In this document: piece by piece, positions 1 through 10,690 of the stretch
Layout of the letters: every line of letters starts with the position of its first letter
Position numbering within the stretch: position 1 is the first letter of the stretch
Assembly (NCBI RefSeq): GCF_030867095.1
Contig: NC_081824.1
Location: forward strand, 54,036,882-54,100,881
Source: Alligator mississippiensis
Taxonomy: Eukaryota > Chordata > Crocodylia > Alligatoridae
Length of the DNA stretch: 64,000 bases
Direction: 5' to 3'
Made by a program: the position numbers and the translations under genes
Notes under the pieces: model-generated
The model's database searches: none
What the model saw: only the letters and a program-made list of their open reading frames with translations
What the model was told of the DNA's origin: nothing

Positions 1-1391
1 GTTAAAAGCATGTTTTACAAATTGCAAAATCAAGTTCTTGGAGGTTAGGAAATACCAGATTTATTATTCCTCAGACCTTAGTTCTGCTCCTTTATGTATT
101 TATGATTTGCTACAGTACCTGCTTATATACCACTTTCCCCAGAGACCCTTTCCACCCTAATTTAACGCATAGGGTGGACCCACAAAGGTGCCAAATTAAG
201 TCCGGCTTTTTAATTTTTCTTTGAACTTGTAAATAATGTTCTTTCAGGATAGCTTTTTGCATATTATATAATTTCATATACAATTATTATAATAAGATGA
301 ACTTTGGATGTGCATTTGCCACAGTTTTGAAAATGGCAAACAGTTAGGCTTTCTACTTGTCACACATCACAAATTGGATAGTGATGAACATTGGTAGTAT
401 TGTTGGTAGAAAGTTTTCCTTCAAAACTGGAAACTGGTTGTCCATTAAGCACCTTGTCTTGGTTGTTTTGTTTTGGTTGCTTTTGGGGTTTTTTCCAGGA
501 GTGGGGGTGGGGAGTTGAGCCTACTTCTTATGGAAAATGTTGTTGAAAAGAAAATGAACACCAGTGAAACCAGGGGGGGGGAATGGGCATATGTGGCACT
601 GAACTAGAAGGCTCCAAGCAGCATTTCTAAATCAATCCACACCCCAGCAACTTTTTAAGTAAAAGTTTTAGATGAAGACATTACGGATTGGCCAAAATCT
701 TCAGATTTCAATTTTTAGCAGAAAAAATCATCATTTTCGAAGAGGCAAGACTCCCTTTTCCTACTAGCTCTTGTGGCAAGTTGACTATTTCTGAACAGTA
801 GTCTTTGTTGCTGTCTGATACAATAGCTACTTCCTAGCCTTCCATTAGTTTTGGAATGCTACTCAACAACATAAGGAGAGCAGATAAGGGAGTTAATATG
901 ATCCTTCCCTCAATGTACTTGAATTTGCATCTGAATTATGAACATGCTATTTCCATTTTGCTTACTTTGCCAGCTAAGGCTCTGCTGTTTACATTTTTCA
1001 TGCTATTTTAGTAACATGATGAATCCCCACAACAACACAGAATATTTTTAGTTCTACCAATCAGTTGCTCCTAGAATTCACATTTGTGATGTTATGCTTT
1101 CCTTTTAGGTTAGCTAATTAATTTTGAAAAATATATTTGTTTAAAAGCTGTGAGCATGCAGCTAGTCATATATTAAAACTTCTTTTTATTACCCTAAGCT
1201 TAATTTTTTTCCTATATGTGTATATCAGACCTCCAGAGATATTAATGAGATTTTGGTATGAACAGAATGTATGTCCCTATTATAGGCTGGATCACAAAAG
1301 TTCATTTCTTTATTGAGTCAGGTAGCTCTGATGACTCATTTGTCAACAGTGCTCATTCTTTATTATCTTTATATGCCTCACTCTATTTTTC
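1..1391. other. AT-rich sequence, no gene seen
   Basis: No recognisable coding, RNA or transposon signature. Stop codons are frequent in all frames. The 71-codon frame at 1258-1473 has no family resemblance and runs into the palindrome that follows. Confidence 0.5.
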
Positions 1392-1805
1392 ACATTTTAA
1401 AATTCCTGGAATTTATGATAGGCTGGCTTCAGAGATGTGTTCTTCATTTTGGCTTCCCTTTTTAATCTCATAACTAAGCCTAAAGTGAGTACAAAAAAAC
1501 AAACTGAATACCCCAAATGTATGGCATGTGGTGTGGTGAATAATGCTTCTGTAATATATATATGGTATACATGCACATATATATATACAAATATACATAC
1601 GTGTGTGTGTGTGTACACATACATGCATACACCATATATATATTACAGAAGAATCATTCACTGCACCACATGCCATACACCTGGGGTATTTAGGTTGATT
1701 TTTTGTTCTCACTTTAGGCTTAGTTATGAGATTAAAAAGGGAAGCCAAAATGAAGAACACATTTCTCAAGCCAGCCTATCATAAGTTCCAGGAATTTTAA
1801 AATGT
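1392..1805. repeat. Long near-perfect inverted repeat (foldback/MITE-like)
   Basis: The left arm (about 1392-1567) reappears as its reverse complement at about 1628-1805. The arms start with ACATTTTAAAATTCC and end with GGAATTTTAAAATGT. They flank a roughly 60-bp centre of TA and TG dinucleotide repeats (1555-1625). Because of the symmetry, both strands carry nearly the same reading frame (plus 1437-1784, minus 1413-1769), each containing an FFILASLFNLITKPKV run, so neither is evidence of a gene. A mobile foldback MITE is the likeliest explanation. A local inverted duplication is the alternative. I could not fix a target-site duplication. Confidence 0.8.
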
Positions 1806-1813
1806 TTTGGTAT

Positions 1814-1851
1814 TCTATATATTCTGTATTCTATAATACAGAATATATAGA
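1814..1851. repeat. Short perfect AT-rich hairpin
   Basis: Arms at 1814-1830 and 1835-1851 are exact reverse complements around the 4-bp loop CTAT. It lies just outside the larger palindrome. It may be a foldback relic or simple cruciform-prone AT sequence. Confidence 0.75.
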
Positions 1852-1859
1852 TAGATGTA

Positions 1860-2600
1860 TATAGATTGATGCATAGACATATATCCATCCCATGAATCTA
1901 CCTGATGAATCTAGAGCTTTCCATTCAATCATGTAAACCTCCTGTCCTGAGAAACATAGCAAATGTCTGAAGTTTACAATGACAGTTTATAAAGCTGCAA
2001 CCTATTGGATAATGCCATTTTTGTGAATCCCTTTGTGAATATTTAGGGAAAACATGACCTTACTTCTAAAGCTTTTTTATGACTTACACTAGACATCCAG
2101 GTATCTGGACAAAAAGAGAAGGCAATGCTGGGGGTTCCTATAAGAGTTCTATATGGTTGCTGGAAGCTCATTCTTCAACTACCTGTCATGCTTCTGAGGT
2201 ACTTCTGCCCCAAAAAGGGAGTCGAGAGATGGCTAGACTTATAGAATGTCCTTTTATAAGGGTGTGTTGACTTGTTGGACAAGCTATGCAGTGAATACAA
2301 TCAGAAATTATAAATATTTCTATAAAAAGTTGGTAAAATAATTGGTTTCCTTTATTCAAATCAACTAACTAATTAGGATGCACCACCTACTACCATACTT
2401 TACTAAAGTTGCTTTTTAAGACAGCTCTTTTCCATTTAGGGAACTGTTATTGTTTCATGGAAGACTTAAAAAACCCCTGCAAAAATAATTCTCCTTGTGC
2501 GATATCATTACTAGGAGGGTTTAGTTAGAGTTTTCCTTATCACAGTGGATTTGCATGAAGTATCTTAGGAGTCTTTATTTCTAAAGAGTTATTAGCAATA
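1860..2600. other. Unique AT-rich sequence, nothing recognised
   Basis: The 63-codon frame at 2079-2270 resembles no family I know. No splice-flanked exon, repeat termini or RNA gene were seen. Confidence 0.45.
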
Positions 2601-2604
2601 CTAC

Positions 2605-2710
2605 TGCTACTTAGCACTCTTCCAGTACTTTTCATCTTCCAAGAGCTGTGAAAACATCAGTTAATTAATCCTCCAACACCATTAGAAATTAGGTAATTTG
2701 TACCAGTTGT
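2605..2710 (+). repeat. Possible MIR/L2-type relic
   Basis: The block has the order typical of MIR/L2 3' regions: a run resembling 'tagcactcttccagtacttt', then a segment about a gap-rich 'attagaaattaggtaattt' and 'ccagttgtcagaaattga'. The match is weak and by eye only. Confidence 0.25.
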
Positions 2711-4016
2711 CAGAAATTGACTATAGAGTAGCTGTTTCTTCATGTAATGATTTAAAATATTATAATATCATAACCTAGTATATGACCTAAGAGCTGATTA
2801 TGATAAAAATTACCATATTTACTTGAATATAAGATGACCCTGAATATAAGACAACTCCTCAATAATTAGATTCTATATATGAAAAATTCATAAATTTGTT
2901 ATAATTTTCCAGGTATAAAATCTTAGTATTGAAGGATTATCTTAAATCCCCCCTACCCCTGCCCCCACTGCTACATCAGGGAAAGCAATGGCTGGAGGAA
3001 AGTCAGATGGCCCCCTTGACCTCTGCCCCACCCACTTCTTCCCCTGCAGCCTTCCTACCCCACCTGCACCTGCCACCCCCATCTGGCCCCCAGCTTCTGC
3101 CCATTCCTCCCAATCACTGCCTATTCCCCCCCCCTCCCCCCGGGCACACACACTCCCCAGTTTCTACTTCTTCCCCTCCCCTCCCTTACTGTCAGATGCT
3201 GCTCAGGCTGCTCTGTCCCAGAGCATAGCATGTGGAAGCTCAGTCCTTGCCTGGTCATGCAGCAGTGTCAGTGCTGCTGATTGGGTGGGCAGGCAATGCA
3301 ATAGTGTTGGTGCTGCTGATTGGCCTGGCAGGGGAAGGAGTTTCCATATGCTCCTGCCCAGGAGAGATCCCAAGTCAAACCAGAGCTGAGCTGTGCCTAA
3401 TAGTAAGGGAAGGAGGTAGGCAGTGGGGCATTGTCAAATTTTGATGGGTGTTTCATTTCAACACGGTTTTGACTCGTTTTGAGCTTGGAACAGTGAAACC
3501 AAAATGAAACAAAAGGTTTTGAAATAGTTTCAAAATGAAATGAGGGCACACAAAACGTTTTGAAAGTTTTGAAATGTTTTGAGTTTCAAAGCTGGGCTTG
3601 CTTGCAGCTAAAGAGAAACTAAGGAGAGGGAGGGGGAAGAGAGGGGAAGGACTGCTCTGATTTTGATTGTGTAGCTGGCTGGTGACTGTGATCCTTCCCT
3701 GATGTCCCTTTCAATCCCAATGCTCTGGGGGAGGGATGGAAAAACAGCATAAAAAGCATTGTTGGAACTGAGCTTTCTCAGTGCCTTGGGGTCAGCTTAC
3801 TGAGCTGTGTCTTCCAGCAGCTCAACAGTGTCAGAGAAAAGCTATCATTTCCTATTTGCTAGTCTGTTACTAGCAAGTGGGATTGTTCAATTAGCAGGCA
3901 TGAGGCTTTTGTTTCTACTGGCAGCAAGGAGAGGGTAGCAATGCTAGTGCCATTGCCTGAGTCTGCATCCCCTCCAATAGCACCAGCCATAAACCCTCCC
4001 CACCACTACCACCACC

Positions 4017-4749
4017 ATGACAACAAGCAGTATCAGCGTGACAGTCTCCTCTACCCCCATTTCACTTCCCATCCTGACCCTTCCAGTGCCAGAGGAAGAG
4101 CTGGAACTGGATCTGAGTGCCCTAGCAAGGGAAATTCTAGGGAAAGAGAGAGATTTATATGAGATTGTGCTCCACACCCCTCAAGTTTCCCCTAGAGCCA
4201 GGCCTCCTTCCCCAGAAGGCACTTCAGAGGAGGTTGAGGTAGAGGTTGTGGACACAAGTGGCTCAGCTGAGTCTGCTTCTCCTGTTGCTGTGCCTCTGTC
4301 TGCTAAGGAGAGGGGAAAGGCAGCATTCACACATGCACCCACACCCCAGAAGTGAGGGAGTAGTGTGGTCTGGGATCATTTTGAGCTGACAGAGGATCCC
4401 ACATATACTATCAGCCTGCACTGCGAAGCCAAAACCAGGTGAGGCAAGGGAACAAAACACATGAGCACCACGGGGATGCTGATGCATCTCTGCAGGCACC
4501 TCCCCCTTGCCCTTGCTCCTCCTCAGCCTGACACCAGTGGGAGTGTGCCCAAAAAGAAGTCCCCCTCTTGCTCCAAAGCCCCCAGCCCCAAGAAGCAGAG
4601 TTAGGCCACCCTGGAACAGTGGAGGAAAGGTAGGCACACAGTGGGGCATGTTCCCAAGGCAAATGAGGTCACTGAGAGCATCGAGGAGATGCTTTCTGTG
4701 GATGGCCATCCCTTTTCCAGTGAAAATGAAAATGGAGGCATCAGGGGGT
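4017..4749 (+). pseudogene. hAT transposase N-terminal relic with BED zinc finger
   Basis: One frame can be read through three stops (4353, 4440 and about 4605). It first gives an acidic Ser/Pro-rich leader (112 codons from 4017). Next comes a BED-type finger: VWDHFEL, SLHCEAK, KHMSTTGMLMHLCRHL. After that there is a basic stretch (KKKSPSCSKAPSPKK) and a segment TESIEEMLSVDGHPFS, where hAT transposases have their conserved 'I..M...D..PF' motif. The first finger cysteine reads Ser and the second (HC) is kept. The H-x3-H pair is present. The catalytic domain and C-terminal dimerisation region are not recognisable. BED fingers bind transposon ends. This copy cannot make a working protein. Confidence 0.65.
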
Positions 4750-5084
4750 GAGGGACAGGCTGTGTGTGTGTGTGGGGGGGGGGGGATGTAGCAGGTAGAA
4801 GTGGAGAGGTACCTGGGGAGTCAGATGTGCAGCAGGTTGTAGTGTGTCAGAATTCCAATATCTATACTGAGTCCATTAGTTTCTGCATCCAGGAGGTTGG
4901 TGAACTGAAGTTCATAGGTTCCTCTCCACTTTTACCTGTGCTGCTAGATCCCCCTTCCCCCCTCCACCCCCTGATGCCTACATTTCCATTTTCACTGACT
5001 GGCTTTCTTGCCTGCATTGCATGCCAGCCTCTGGCTTCTTTACTATTCCTTCCATCCAGGAACAGCACACACACCCACTGCAGG

Positions 5085-5250
5085 TGTTTCCTCAGCCTGA
5101 CGAAGGTTTTTTTCAACCTGAAAGCTTGCTAAGATATATTTCTCCCAAGTATTCAGTCTGTCTTCTAAAAGATATCAGATTGACCCAAATAACCTCGTCT
5201 GCCAGTGCCATGTCCTTAGACCAACACTGCTACAACCTACACCCCTAGCA
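5085..5250 (+). repeat. Possible common amniote interspersed-repeat fragment
   Basis: The order CCTGACGAAGG, CTGAAAGCTTGC, ATATTTCTCCCAAGTATTCAG, then CAACACTGCTACAACC resembles a dispersed sauropsid repeat ('...cgaaagctt...aacacggctac'). It lies inside the hAT element. The resemblance is from memory and has not been aligned. Confidence 0.3.
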
Positions 5251-6299
5251 TCTGTCCCTGGTCAGCTGTCCAGAAAGAGGCAGGGCCCTGGGCACATCTA
5301 AGCCCCAGGGCTGGGGCTGGCAGGCAGAGTTCTCTGGCAGCTGCTGGAGAAGAAGCTCCTGCAGGAAAGGAAAGAAAGGCTCTGTGACAGTTTGGCTGCC
5401 TGAGATGCTAGTGCTATTGTGCTGCTTACTTACCTGTTGTTATTTACAATGGTGGACTGGAATGAGGCTCTAGGGGAGGAGGAGACCTCATTGGGGCACA
5501 CTACCAGGTCATGTCGAGGCCCCAGTGCCAGTGAGGGCGCGCCCTAATACACACACAAAATCACACATGTCCTGAGTTTTGCTTGTCAGCAGCTTGATGT
5601 GCAGTTTCCCAGAAACACTTGTACCTATCACCTTGAAACTTGACAGGCTTTGTGGCCTCAGTAGGGCCTACCCTCCCTGCTGTTTTCATTCAAATTAGGA
5701 AAAACAAAGTTCTGGCATTATCATGATTCCCCACTAGAGCCTATGGGTGGAACATCGAAACACTTTGAAACAACATCGAAACAGCGAGACAGTTTTGACT
5801 AAATGACACAGAACAGTGCTTTGAAACAGTGAAACAAAACACTGTTTCGCCATTTTGAAACACCATTTCAAAATGGCAAAACAGAAGTCGAAATGGAATG
5901 GTGCTGTTTTGCACAGCCCTTGGGGAGAGGGGAGGGCAGAAACTGCAGAGGGGAAGCAGAGTGGGGAAGGCATGAGGTTCAGGACCACAGCCAGAGCCAC
6001 AGCAGCTGCCTACACCTTGCTCCGCTAGGTCTGTGAATGTAAGGTGAGGGCATTTTTTCCTGTGCTGACTGGGGGTGGGGTGGGGGGAAATACCTCATCT
6101 TATATTTAAGTAAGTATGGTATGACTTGAAAATGTAGTTATTTTTCAACACTTATTCTCCACTTCCTGTCCATTTCAAGTCTCTAAGGAGAAATAGTCAC
6201 TCAGTTGATGGTATTCCTTTAACAACTTAGTGCAGTGTATTGTAAAATTAATCCTTCTCCTCTGGGGTGGAGTTGAGTGTTGGTGCATAAGCGCTGATG

Positions 6300-6562
6300 A
6301 TGTTCACAAAGCCAAAACCAACTGTGTATTATCAATTCATATTTTGCTGGAAAGATTGCTATGAAGTGTCACGGTGACATCCATGATCAGGCCACTGGCA
6401 CCAGCTAGACCTTGTTATTGTCAGGAAGAAAGATATACTTTCAGTGCAGAAGACCTGCGTGTTCCACAGTGCTGATTGTGACATGGACCACTCCTTGATC
6501 ATTACCAAAGTGAAAGATAAAGCCAAGAAACTACATGAAGCAACACCTAGAAGCAAGTCCTA
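6300..6562 (+). pseudogene. LINE endonuclease C-terminal fragment
   Basis: Reading the plus strand gives WHQLDLVIVRKKD followed by VFHSADCDMDHSLIITKVK. This is the end of an exonuclease-endonuclease-phosphatase fold in which the conserved SDH-type motif is replaced by MDHSL. Stops interrupt the upstream part, and the 5' catalytic half is missing because the element is 5' truncated. The fragment sits directly upstream of the RT of the same element. The minus-strand 65-codon frame at 6359-6556 is its shadow. Confidence 0.6.
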
Positions 6563-6977
6563 AATCAATACCACTAACACCAAGGTACTAGATGAAATGC
6601 CATGAGTTTCTGAAAGTTTTGAAACTCAGCATGTTTGGGAAGTCACTACCAAAGAAGGCAGAGGAAATCTGGGAAGGTTTAGAAACTGAAATCCATGAAA
6701 CAGCTAAAGCTATACTCAAGGGGTGAGGGGGAGAAGGGGGAAGAGACCATCCAATAAGGACTGGTTTAAAGAAAATGCAGAAGAACTATTACCTCTCATC
6801 AACATCAAGAACACAGCCTATCTGAAACACAGCAAGAACCAAACAGAAAACACCAAAGCAAGACTTTGACAGGCAAAAAACAAAGTACAGAGAGCAACCA
6901 CATGCTGCACAAATCAGTACTGGTCTAAGCTCTGTGAGGAGATACAGACAGCCTCAGACACAGGAAATGTTAAATCC

Positions 6978-8271
6978 ATGTTTGATGGTCTGAAGAAAGC
7001 TCTTGACCCTACTATCAACAGGTTTGCCCATCTTAAGTTGCGCAGCAGCAAAGCCATTACAGATAGAAGTAAGCAGATGTCTCATTGGGCTGAATACTAC
7101 TCAGAACTTTACTTACAAGAAAGAAACATCAACAGTGAATCACTGGATCAAATACCAACTCTACAGGTCATACCAGAGTTAGATGTAGAATCCACTGTAG
7201 AAGAGTTAATCAAGGCCATTGATTCATTATCAAGTGGCAAGACTCCTGGAAAAGATGGTATCCCAGTGGAAATTCTCAAGTGCAGGAAAGAAAGCTTGAT
7301 ACCATATCTTCATCAGCTGCTACTCAAATGCTGGAAAAAGTGTGAGGTACAGCAAGACATGCATGATGCAAACATCGTCACTCTGTATAAAAATAAAGAA
7401 GATAAGAGTGACTGCAACAACTAAAGAGGTATCTCACTACTAAGTGTAGTAGGAAAAGCTTTCACAGGGGTCATCTTGGTGAGCCTACAACAGCTGGTAA
7501 GTCATGTCTACCCTGAATCTCAATGTGGATTCAGGGCTAGAAGATCAACCATAGGCATGATATTTGCCCTGCAGCAACTTCAAGAAAAGGGCAGAGAACA
7601 AAACCAACTGCTGTACATCCCTCTGGGGATCCAACCAAAGCACATGACACCATCAGCAGAACAGGCCTATTTGCAGTCCTAGAAAAGATAGGGTGTCCAC
7701 CAATTGTGTTAAGGCTTATACACTCCTTCCACGACAACATGAAAACAACTGTTCAGTTTGATAGGTCCACTTTGGACAGCTTCGTGATGAAAAGTAGAGT
7801 GAAGCAAGGATGTCTTCTGGCCCCTACACTCTTTAGAATCTTCTTCTCAGTACTTCTGAATTGTGTGTTTAAAGACATGTGTACCTTCACACAAGATCAG
7901 ATGGGAAACTCTTCAACCTGTCACAAGTTAAGGCAAAAACTAAAGTTAGAAAGGTACTTATCAGGGAGCATCTATTCACTGATGATGCTGCCCTTATAGC
8001 CCACATTAAAGACTTACGACAGGAACTCATGGATTGCCTCTTAAGAGCTAGCCAAACATTTTCTCTCACTATCAGCATAAAGAAAACAGTTGTACTAGGA
8101 CAGGGAGTTCCACAAGACCCATTAATCACTCTTAATAAGAACCAGCTAAAAGTAGTCCAAAAGTTCAACTACCTAGGTTCCACCGTGACTACCAACCTCT
8201 CACTGTTCTTCACTGGAGGAACTTCATGTTTGCGTCAGAAAGGCTGCCACCACCTTCATCAGATTAACTAA
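6978..8271 (+). pseudogene. LINE reverse transcriptase, broken
   Basis: The first frame (6978-7424) holds the linker and RT entry (SSGKTPGKDGIPVEILK, IVTLYKNKEDKSDCNN) and stops at a TAA. The same frame resumes with RGISLLSVVGKAF and CGFRARRST up to about 7680. A frameshift near 7620 destroys the first catalytic aspartate block. The reading continues at 7706-7999 (VKQGCLLAPTLFRIFF) and 7879-8271. The polymerase box reads FTDDAALIAH, so both aspartates are kept there. SLTISIKKT and FNYLGSTV follow. In the family the protein copies its own RNA at a nicked target. This copy has at least one stop and two frameshifts. Confidence 0.75.
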
Positions 8272-8499
8272 AAGAGCATGAAACAACTCAAAGCTTATCA
8301 TCAACACCAAAATGCTAGTGTACAAAGCTTGCATAGTCAGCACACTCGTGTGGTGGGGAAATATGGACACCATATATACATCAAAAGAAAAGGTTAAACA
8401 GCTTCCAACAATGCTGTATACACTGCATGCTCAACATCAAATGGCAAGATACAGTTACCAATGTAGATGTTCTTCAAAGGGCAAATTTACCAAGTATGA

Positions 8500-8925
8500 C
8501 AGACATACTCAAACAGAGAGGACTGTGCTGGATAGATGATCTGAGCAGATTGGAAGATAGGCATATACCCAAGGACATGCTATATGGGGAACTATTGTAG
8601 GGAACAAGAGCAACAGGATGTCCCAAGTTTCACTACAAAGACACGTGTAAGCAAGACATGAAGGCATTTGGAATTGATCCTGACCAATGGGAAATCTTGG
8701 CAAGTGATGGGAACAAGTGGCATCATTGTCTCCACTTGGGCATCAAAGTGATGACAGGAATCGGCTCCAACATCTGGAATTGAAAAGAGTCCATAGGAAA
8801 CAAGCAGCTCCTGAACCACCCAATCATGACACACACACTTGCAACCACTGCCATAGATCATGAAAATCTCAGATTGGACTATTCAGTCACATGAAACACT
8901 GCAAACCATCTGTGTCATAGGCTAC
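8500..8925 (+). pseudogene. LINE C-terminal region with zinc knuckle
   Basis: Across several stops the plus strand reads LDDLSRLEDRHIPKDMLYGELL-like sequence, then HYKDTCKQDMKAFGIDPDQW. It ends with a C-x2-C...H-x4-C-like knuckle (TCNHCHRS, then SQIGLFSHMKHC) at about 8827-8905. This knuckle follows RT in several LINE clades and is thought to contact nucleic acid. It confirms that the 3' end of the element is close to 8958. Confidence 0.55.
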
Positions 8926-8958
8926 AATATCCACAGTCTCTCGCAGACAAAAGGATGC

Positions 8959-10074
8959 CAATAAAAAAAGCAGTTAATATATTGTAGTTATTAGTGAACA
9001 AATTAGCATTATAAAAATGCTTCATATATTTTTGTGCCTAATGAAGCTAACAAGACTTAATATTCATTTACGGAGACATAATACAAATACACTAATCAAT
9101 AGCTAGTGTTTATTTTTAGCTTTGTCAAAAGAAGGTACTGAAGTCAATTTTATTTTCAAATTCAGATTTGGTCTCTTTCTGAATGCAGAGGAAATACTTC
9201 CCAAGATGTAAGCAAAGAGTACATGCTACATGACATGATAACATCATAATGTTTCACATCACATAATACCGTCATCATCTGTGTTACAATTATTTGAACT
9301 GCACCTGAATGAAACCTCAGAGAGTAGTGTAATGGGAGTGGGAGGGAGGGGTCAGGGTATCAGAGGCAGCAGCTTCATGCAGGGGTGCAGGAACAGCTGT
9401 GACCACAGTGGTAGCTGATAGCATTACTGCAATTCACACTGCTGGCATTGTGTGGCTGTGCTGAGCATAGAGCTGCCTGGCTATGCCTGTGACTTCAGAT
9501 AGCATTTGGGGCTGAAAAGCTGCAAAAAAAAAATGGATTCAGAATTACAATTTAATGCGCAGTGTTTCACTTTCCCCTAAAAAATATACCTTTTCCCATA
9601 GAAGTTTATGCACCGCACCCTTCATGTTCTTTTACCGGGGATTCCCCAGTGACCAGTGAATTAAAAACCTTTATCTCTAAAACATCCTTATGTTTAGCTA
9701 GCAGCTTTTCTCATGGAACATGAAACATATTAAAACAAATGACTTTAGAGGCCCAGGCCTCTAAGATCTAAGATAATAGTCTAGATTTCTCTCCAAAAGA
9801 GACATTGTCTGTGATACTAGCATACACTGTACCATAGAATCCCACTATCAGTCACTAGAAGATGATTTACCCACCACGTTGCACCTCATGGTTAGATTAA
9901 TGATTGCTTCTCTGAGTCACCATATACTTAGTGATCCTGTTTAAGAATTTTCCATTGAAATACTTTTTTACATGGAAAATACTATTTGTTCCACAGGGAA
10001 ATTATGATCTTGCTATTTTTTCTGTGTTGTTGTTTCTACTAGGTAACCAGGGACCTGATATTTTAGTCCAAACT
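8959..10074. other. Unique sequence, no gene seen
   Basis: No coding or RNA feature was recognised. There is a 9-bp-arm palindrome at 9745-9764 (TTAGAGGCC, spacer CA, GGCCTCTAA). A GC-richer patch at 9330-9530 may be an old repeat but shows no termini. Confidence 0.4.
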
Positions 10075-10202
10075 TTTATATATTGATTTATACAGATATA
10101 AATATAAATATATATCTTTAGAGATATATAGATATATATACACACACATACATAGATACATATCTTTAGATAGCTAGCTAGCTAGATAGATAGATAGATA
10201 GA
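10075..10202. repeat. Microsatellite tract (TA, CA and GATA units)
   Basis: ATATATA runs pass into ACACACA and then GCTAGCTAGATAGATAGATA ending near 10202. The tract directly abuts the truncated hAT fragment that follows. Confidence 0.9.
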
Positions 10203-10690
10203 GCACTGTTTTGTTTCAACTTCCATTTATCTGGTTTGATGGGACATTGTTTCGTTTTGTCGTCATGTTTTGTTTCGAAGCGCTGTTCTGGTTCGTTTTG
10301 CCAAAACTATTTTGCTGTTTGAACATTTTGCCCATAGGCTATAATGGGGAATCATGAAAATGCCTATAACTTTGTCATTTCTTGTCTGATTTGGATTAAA
10401 ATGGCAGAGATGGTAGCGCCTTCTAAGATCATGAAGCCTGCCAAGTTGCAAGGAAATAGATGTAGGGGTTTCTGGGAAACTGTACCTTAAATTGCTGATA
10501 AGCAAAACTTGTGTCCCTTGCCAGCAGTGGCAGCCTCCTGTCATGTCGCATGCAGATATGGGGGCCTGCACTCCTGGGAGGGCTGTGGGGCTATGCTGGA
10601 TTCCTCCCTGGGGAGCCTGGGCCCTCAGATCTGCATTTGAGATGACAGGAGGCTGCCGCTGCCTCCTGAGACTTTTCACTTGACCCTTTT
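10203..10690 (-). mobile_element. Truncated hAT fragment, same family as the 3.4-5.9 kb element
   Basis: Sequence from 10203 to about 10520 aligns by eye to the reverse complement of 5565-5850. Shared blocks include CCCATAGGCT, TGGGGAATCATGA, CAAAGCCTG/GAAGCCTGCCAAG, GTTTCTGGGAAACTG and GATAAGCAAAAC. The terminal inverted repeat is missing because the element is cut at the GATA microsatellite. The GC-rich part beyond 10520 carries its own inverted repeat. Confidence 0.7.
10526..10660. repeat. Inverted repeat, 32-bp arms
   Basis: The arm 10526-10557 (AGTGGCAGCCTCCTGTCATG and on) is matched in reverse complement by 10629-10660, with about four mismatches. The loop is about 70 bp. It lies inside the hAT fragment and creates mirror-image shadow frames on both strands. 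Confidence 0.8.

Larger units (their letters stand above)
3421..5922 (+). mobile_element. Nested, decayed hAT transposon
   Basis: The right end reads, in reverse complement, CAAGGGCTGTGCAAAACAGC, a typical hAT terminus. The left end is a degraded counterpart (CAGTGGGGCATTGTC). Subterminal zones at 3455-3600 and 5750-5900 are full of short GTTTTGAAA/TTTCAAAAC-type repeats, as in hAT elements. A transposase relic with a BED finger lies at 4017-4749. The 8-bp duplication is not clear (5 of 8 flanking positions match). A second copy of the right-hand third lies in reverse orientation at 10203-10690, which shows this is a multicopy family. Confidence 0.65.
2813..6119. mobile_element. DNA transposon with ~24-bp TIRs and TA duplication
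   Basis: The left end CCATATTTACTTGAATATAA (2813 on) is mirrored at the right end (to 6119) as CATCTTATATTTAAGTAAG and TATGG. About 22 of 24 positions pair. Both ends are flanked by TA (2811-2812 and 6120-6121), which fits IS630/Tc1/mariner-like or another TA-targeting superfamily. The family is not assigned. The interior is GC-rich and contains the separate hAT-like element at 3421-5922, so the host element itself may be only about 0.8 kb. No transposase belonging to the outer element was found. Confidence 0.7.
6280..8958 (+). mobile_element. 5'-truncated non-LTR retrotransposon (LINE), plus strand
   Basis: Fragments of one protein appear in order. The C-terminal end of an AP-type endonuclease is at about 6300-6540, linker and reverse transcriptase at 6978-8271, and a C-terminal region ending in a zinc knuckle at 8500-8925. 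The 3' end reads GATGCCAATAAAAAAAGC at about 8940-8960. The RT style (SSGKTPGKDGIP, ISLLSVVGKAF, CGFRARRST, VKQGCLLAPTLF, YLGSTV) is unlike the CR1 copies elsewhere in the window. RTE-, I- or Vingi-like clades are possible and I cannot choose. Stops and frameshifts are numerous. Confidence 0.75.

Noticed and set aside
1413..1784. Twin ~115-codon frames on opposite strands as genes
   Set aside because: They are mirror images made by the palindrome and have no domain or codon signature.
2929..3444. Proline-rich frames near 3 kb as exons
   Set aside because: Low-complexity C-rich sequence inside a TIR element, with frames on both strands.
10140..10202. Regular GATA units as a CRISPR-like array
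   Set aside because: Contiguous 4-bp microsatellite without spacers, in a eukaryotic context.
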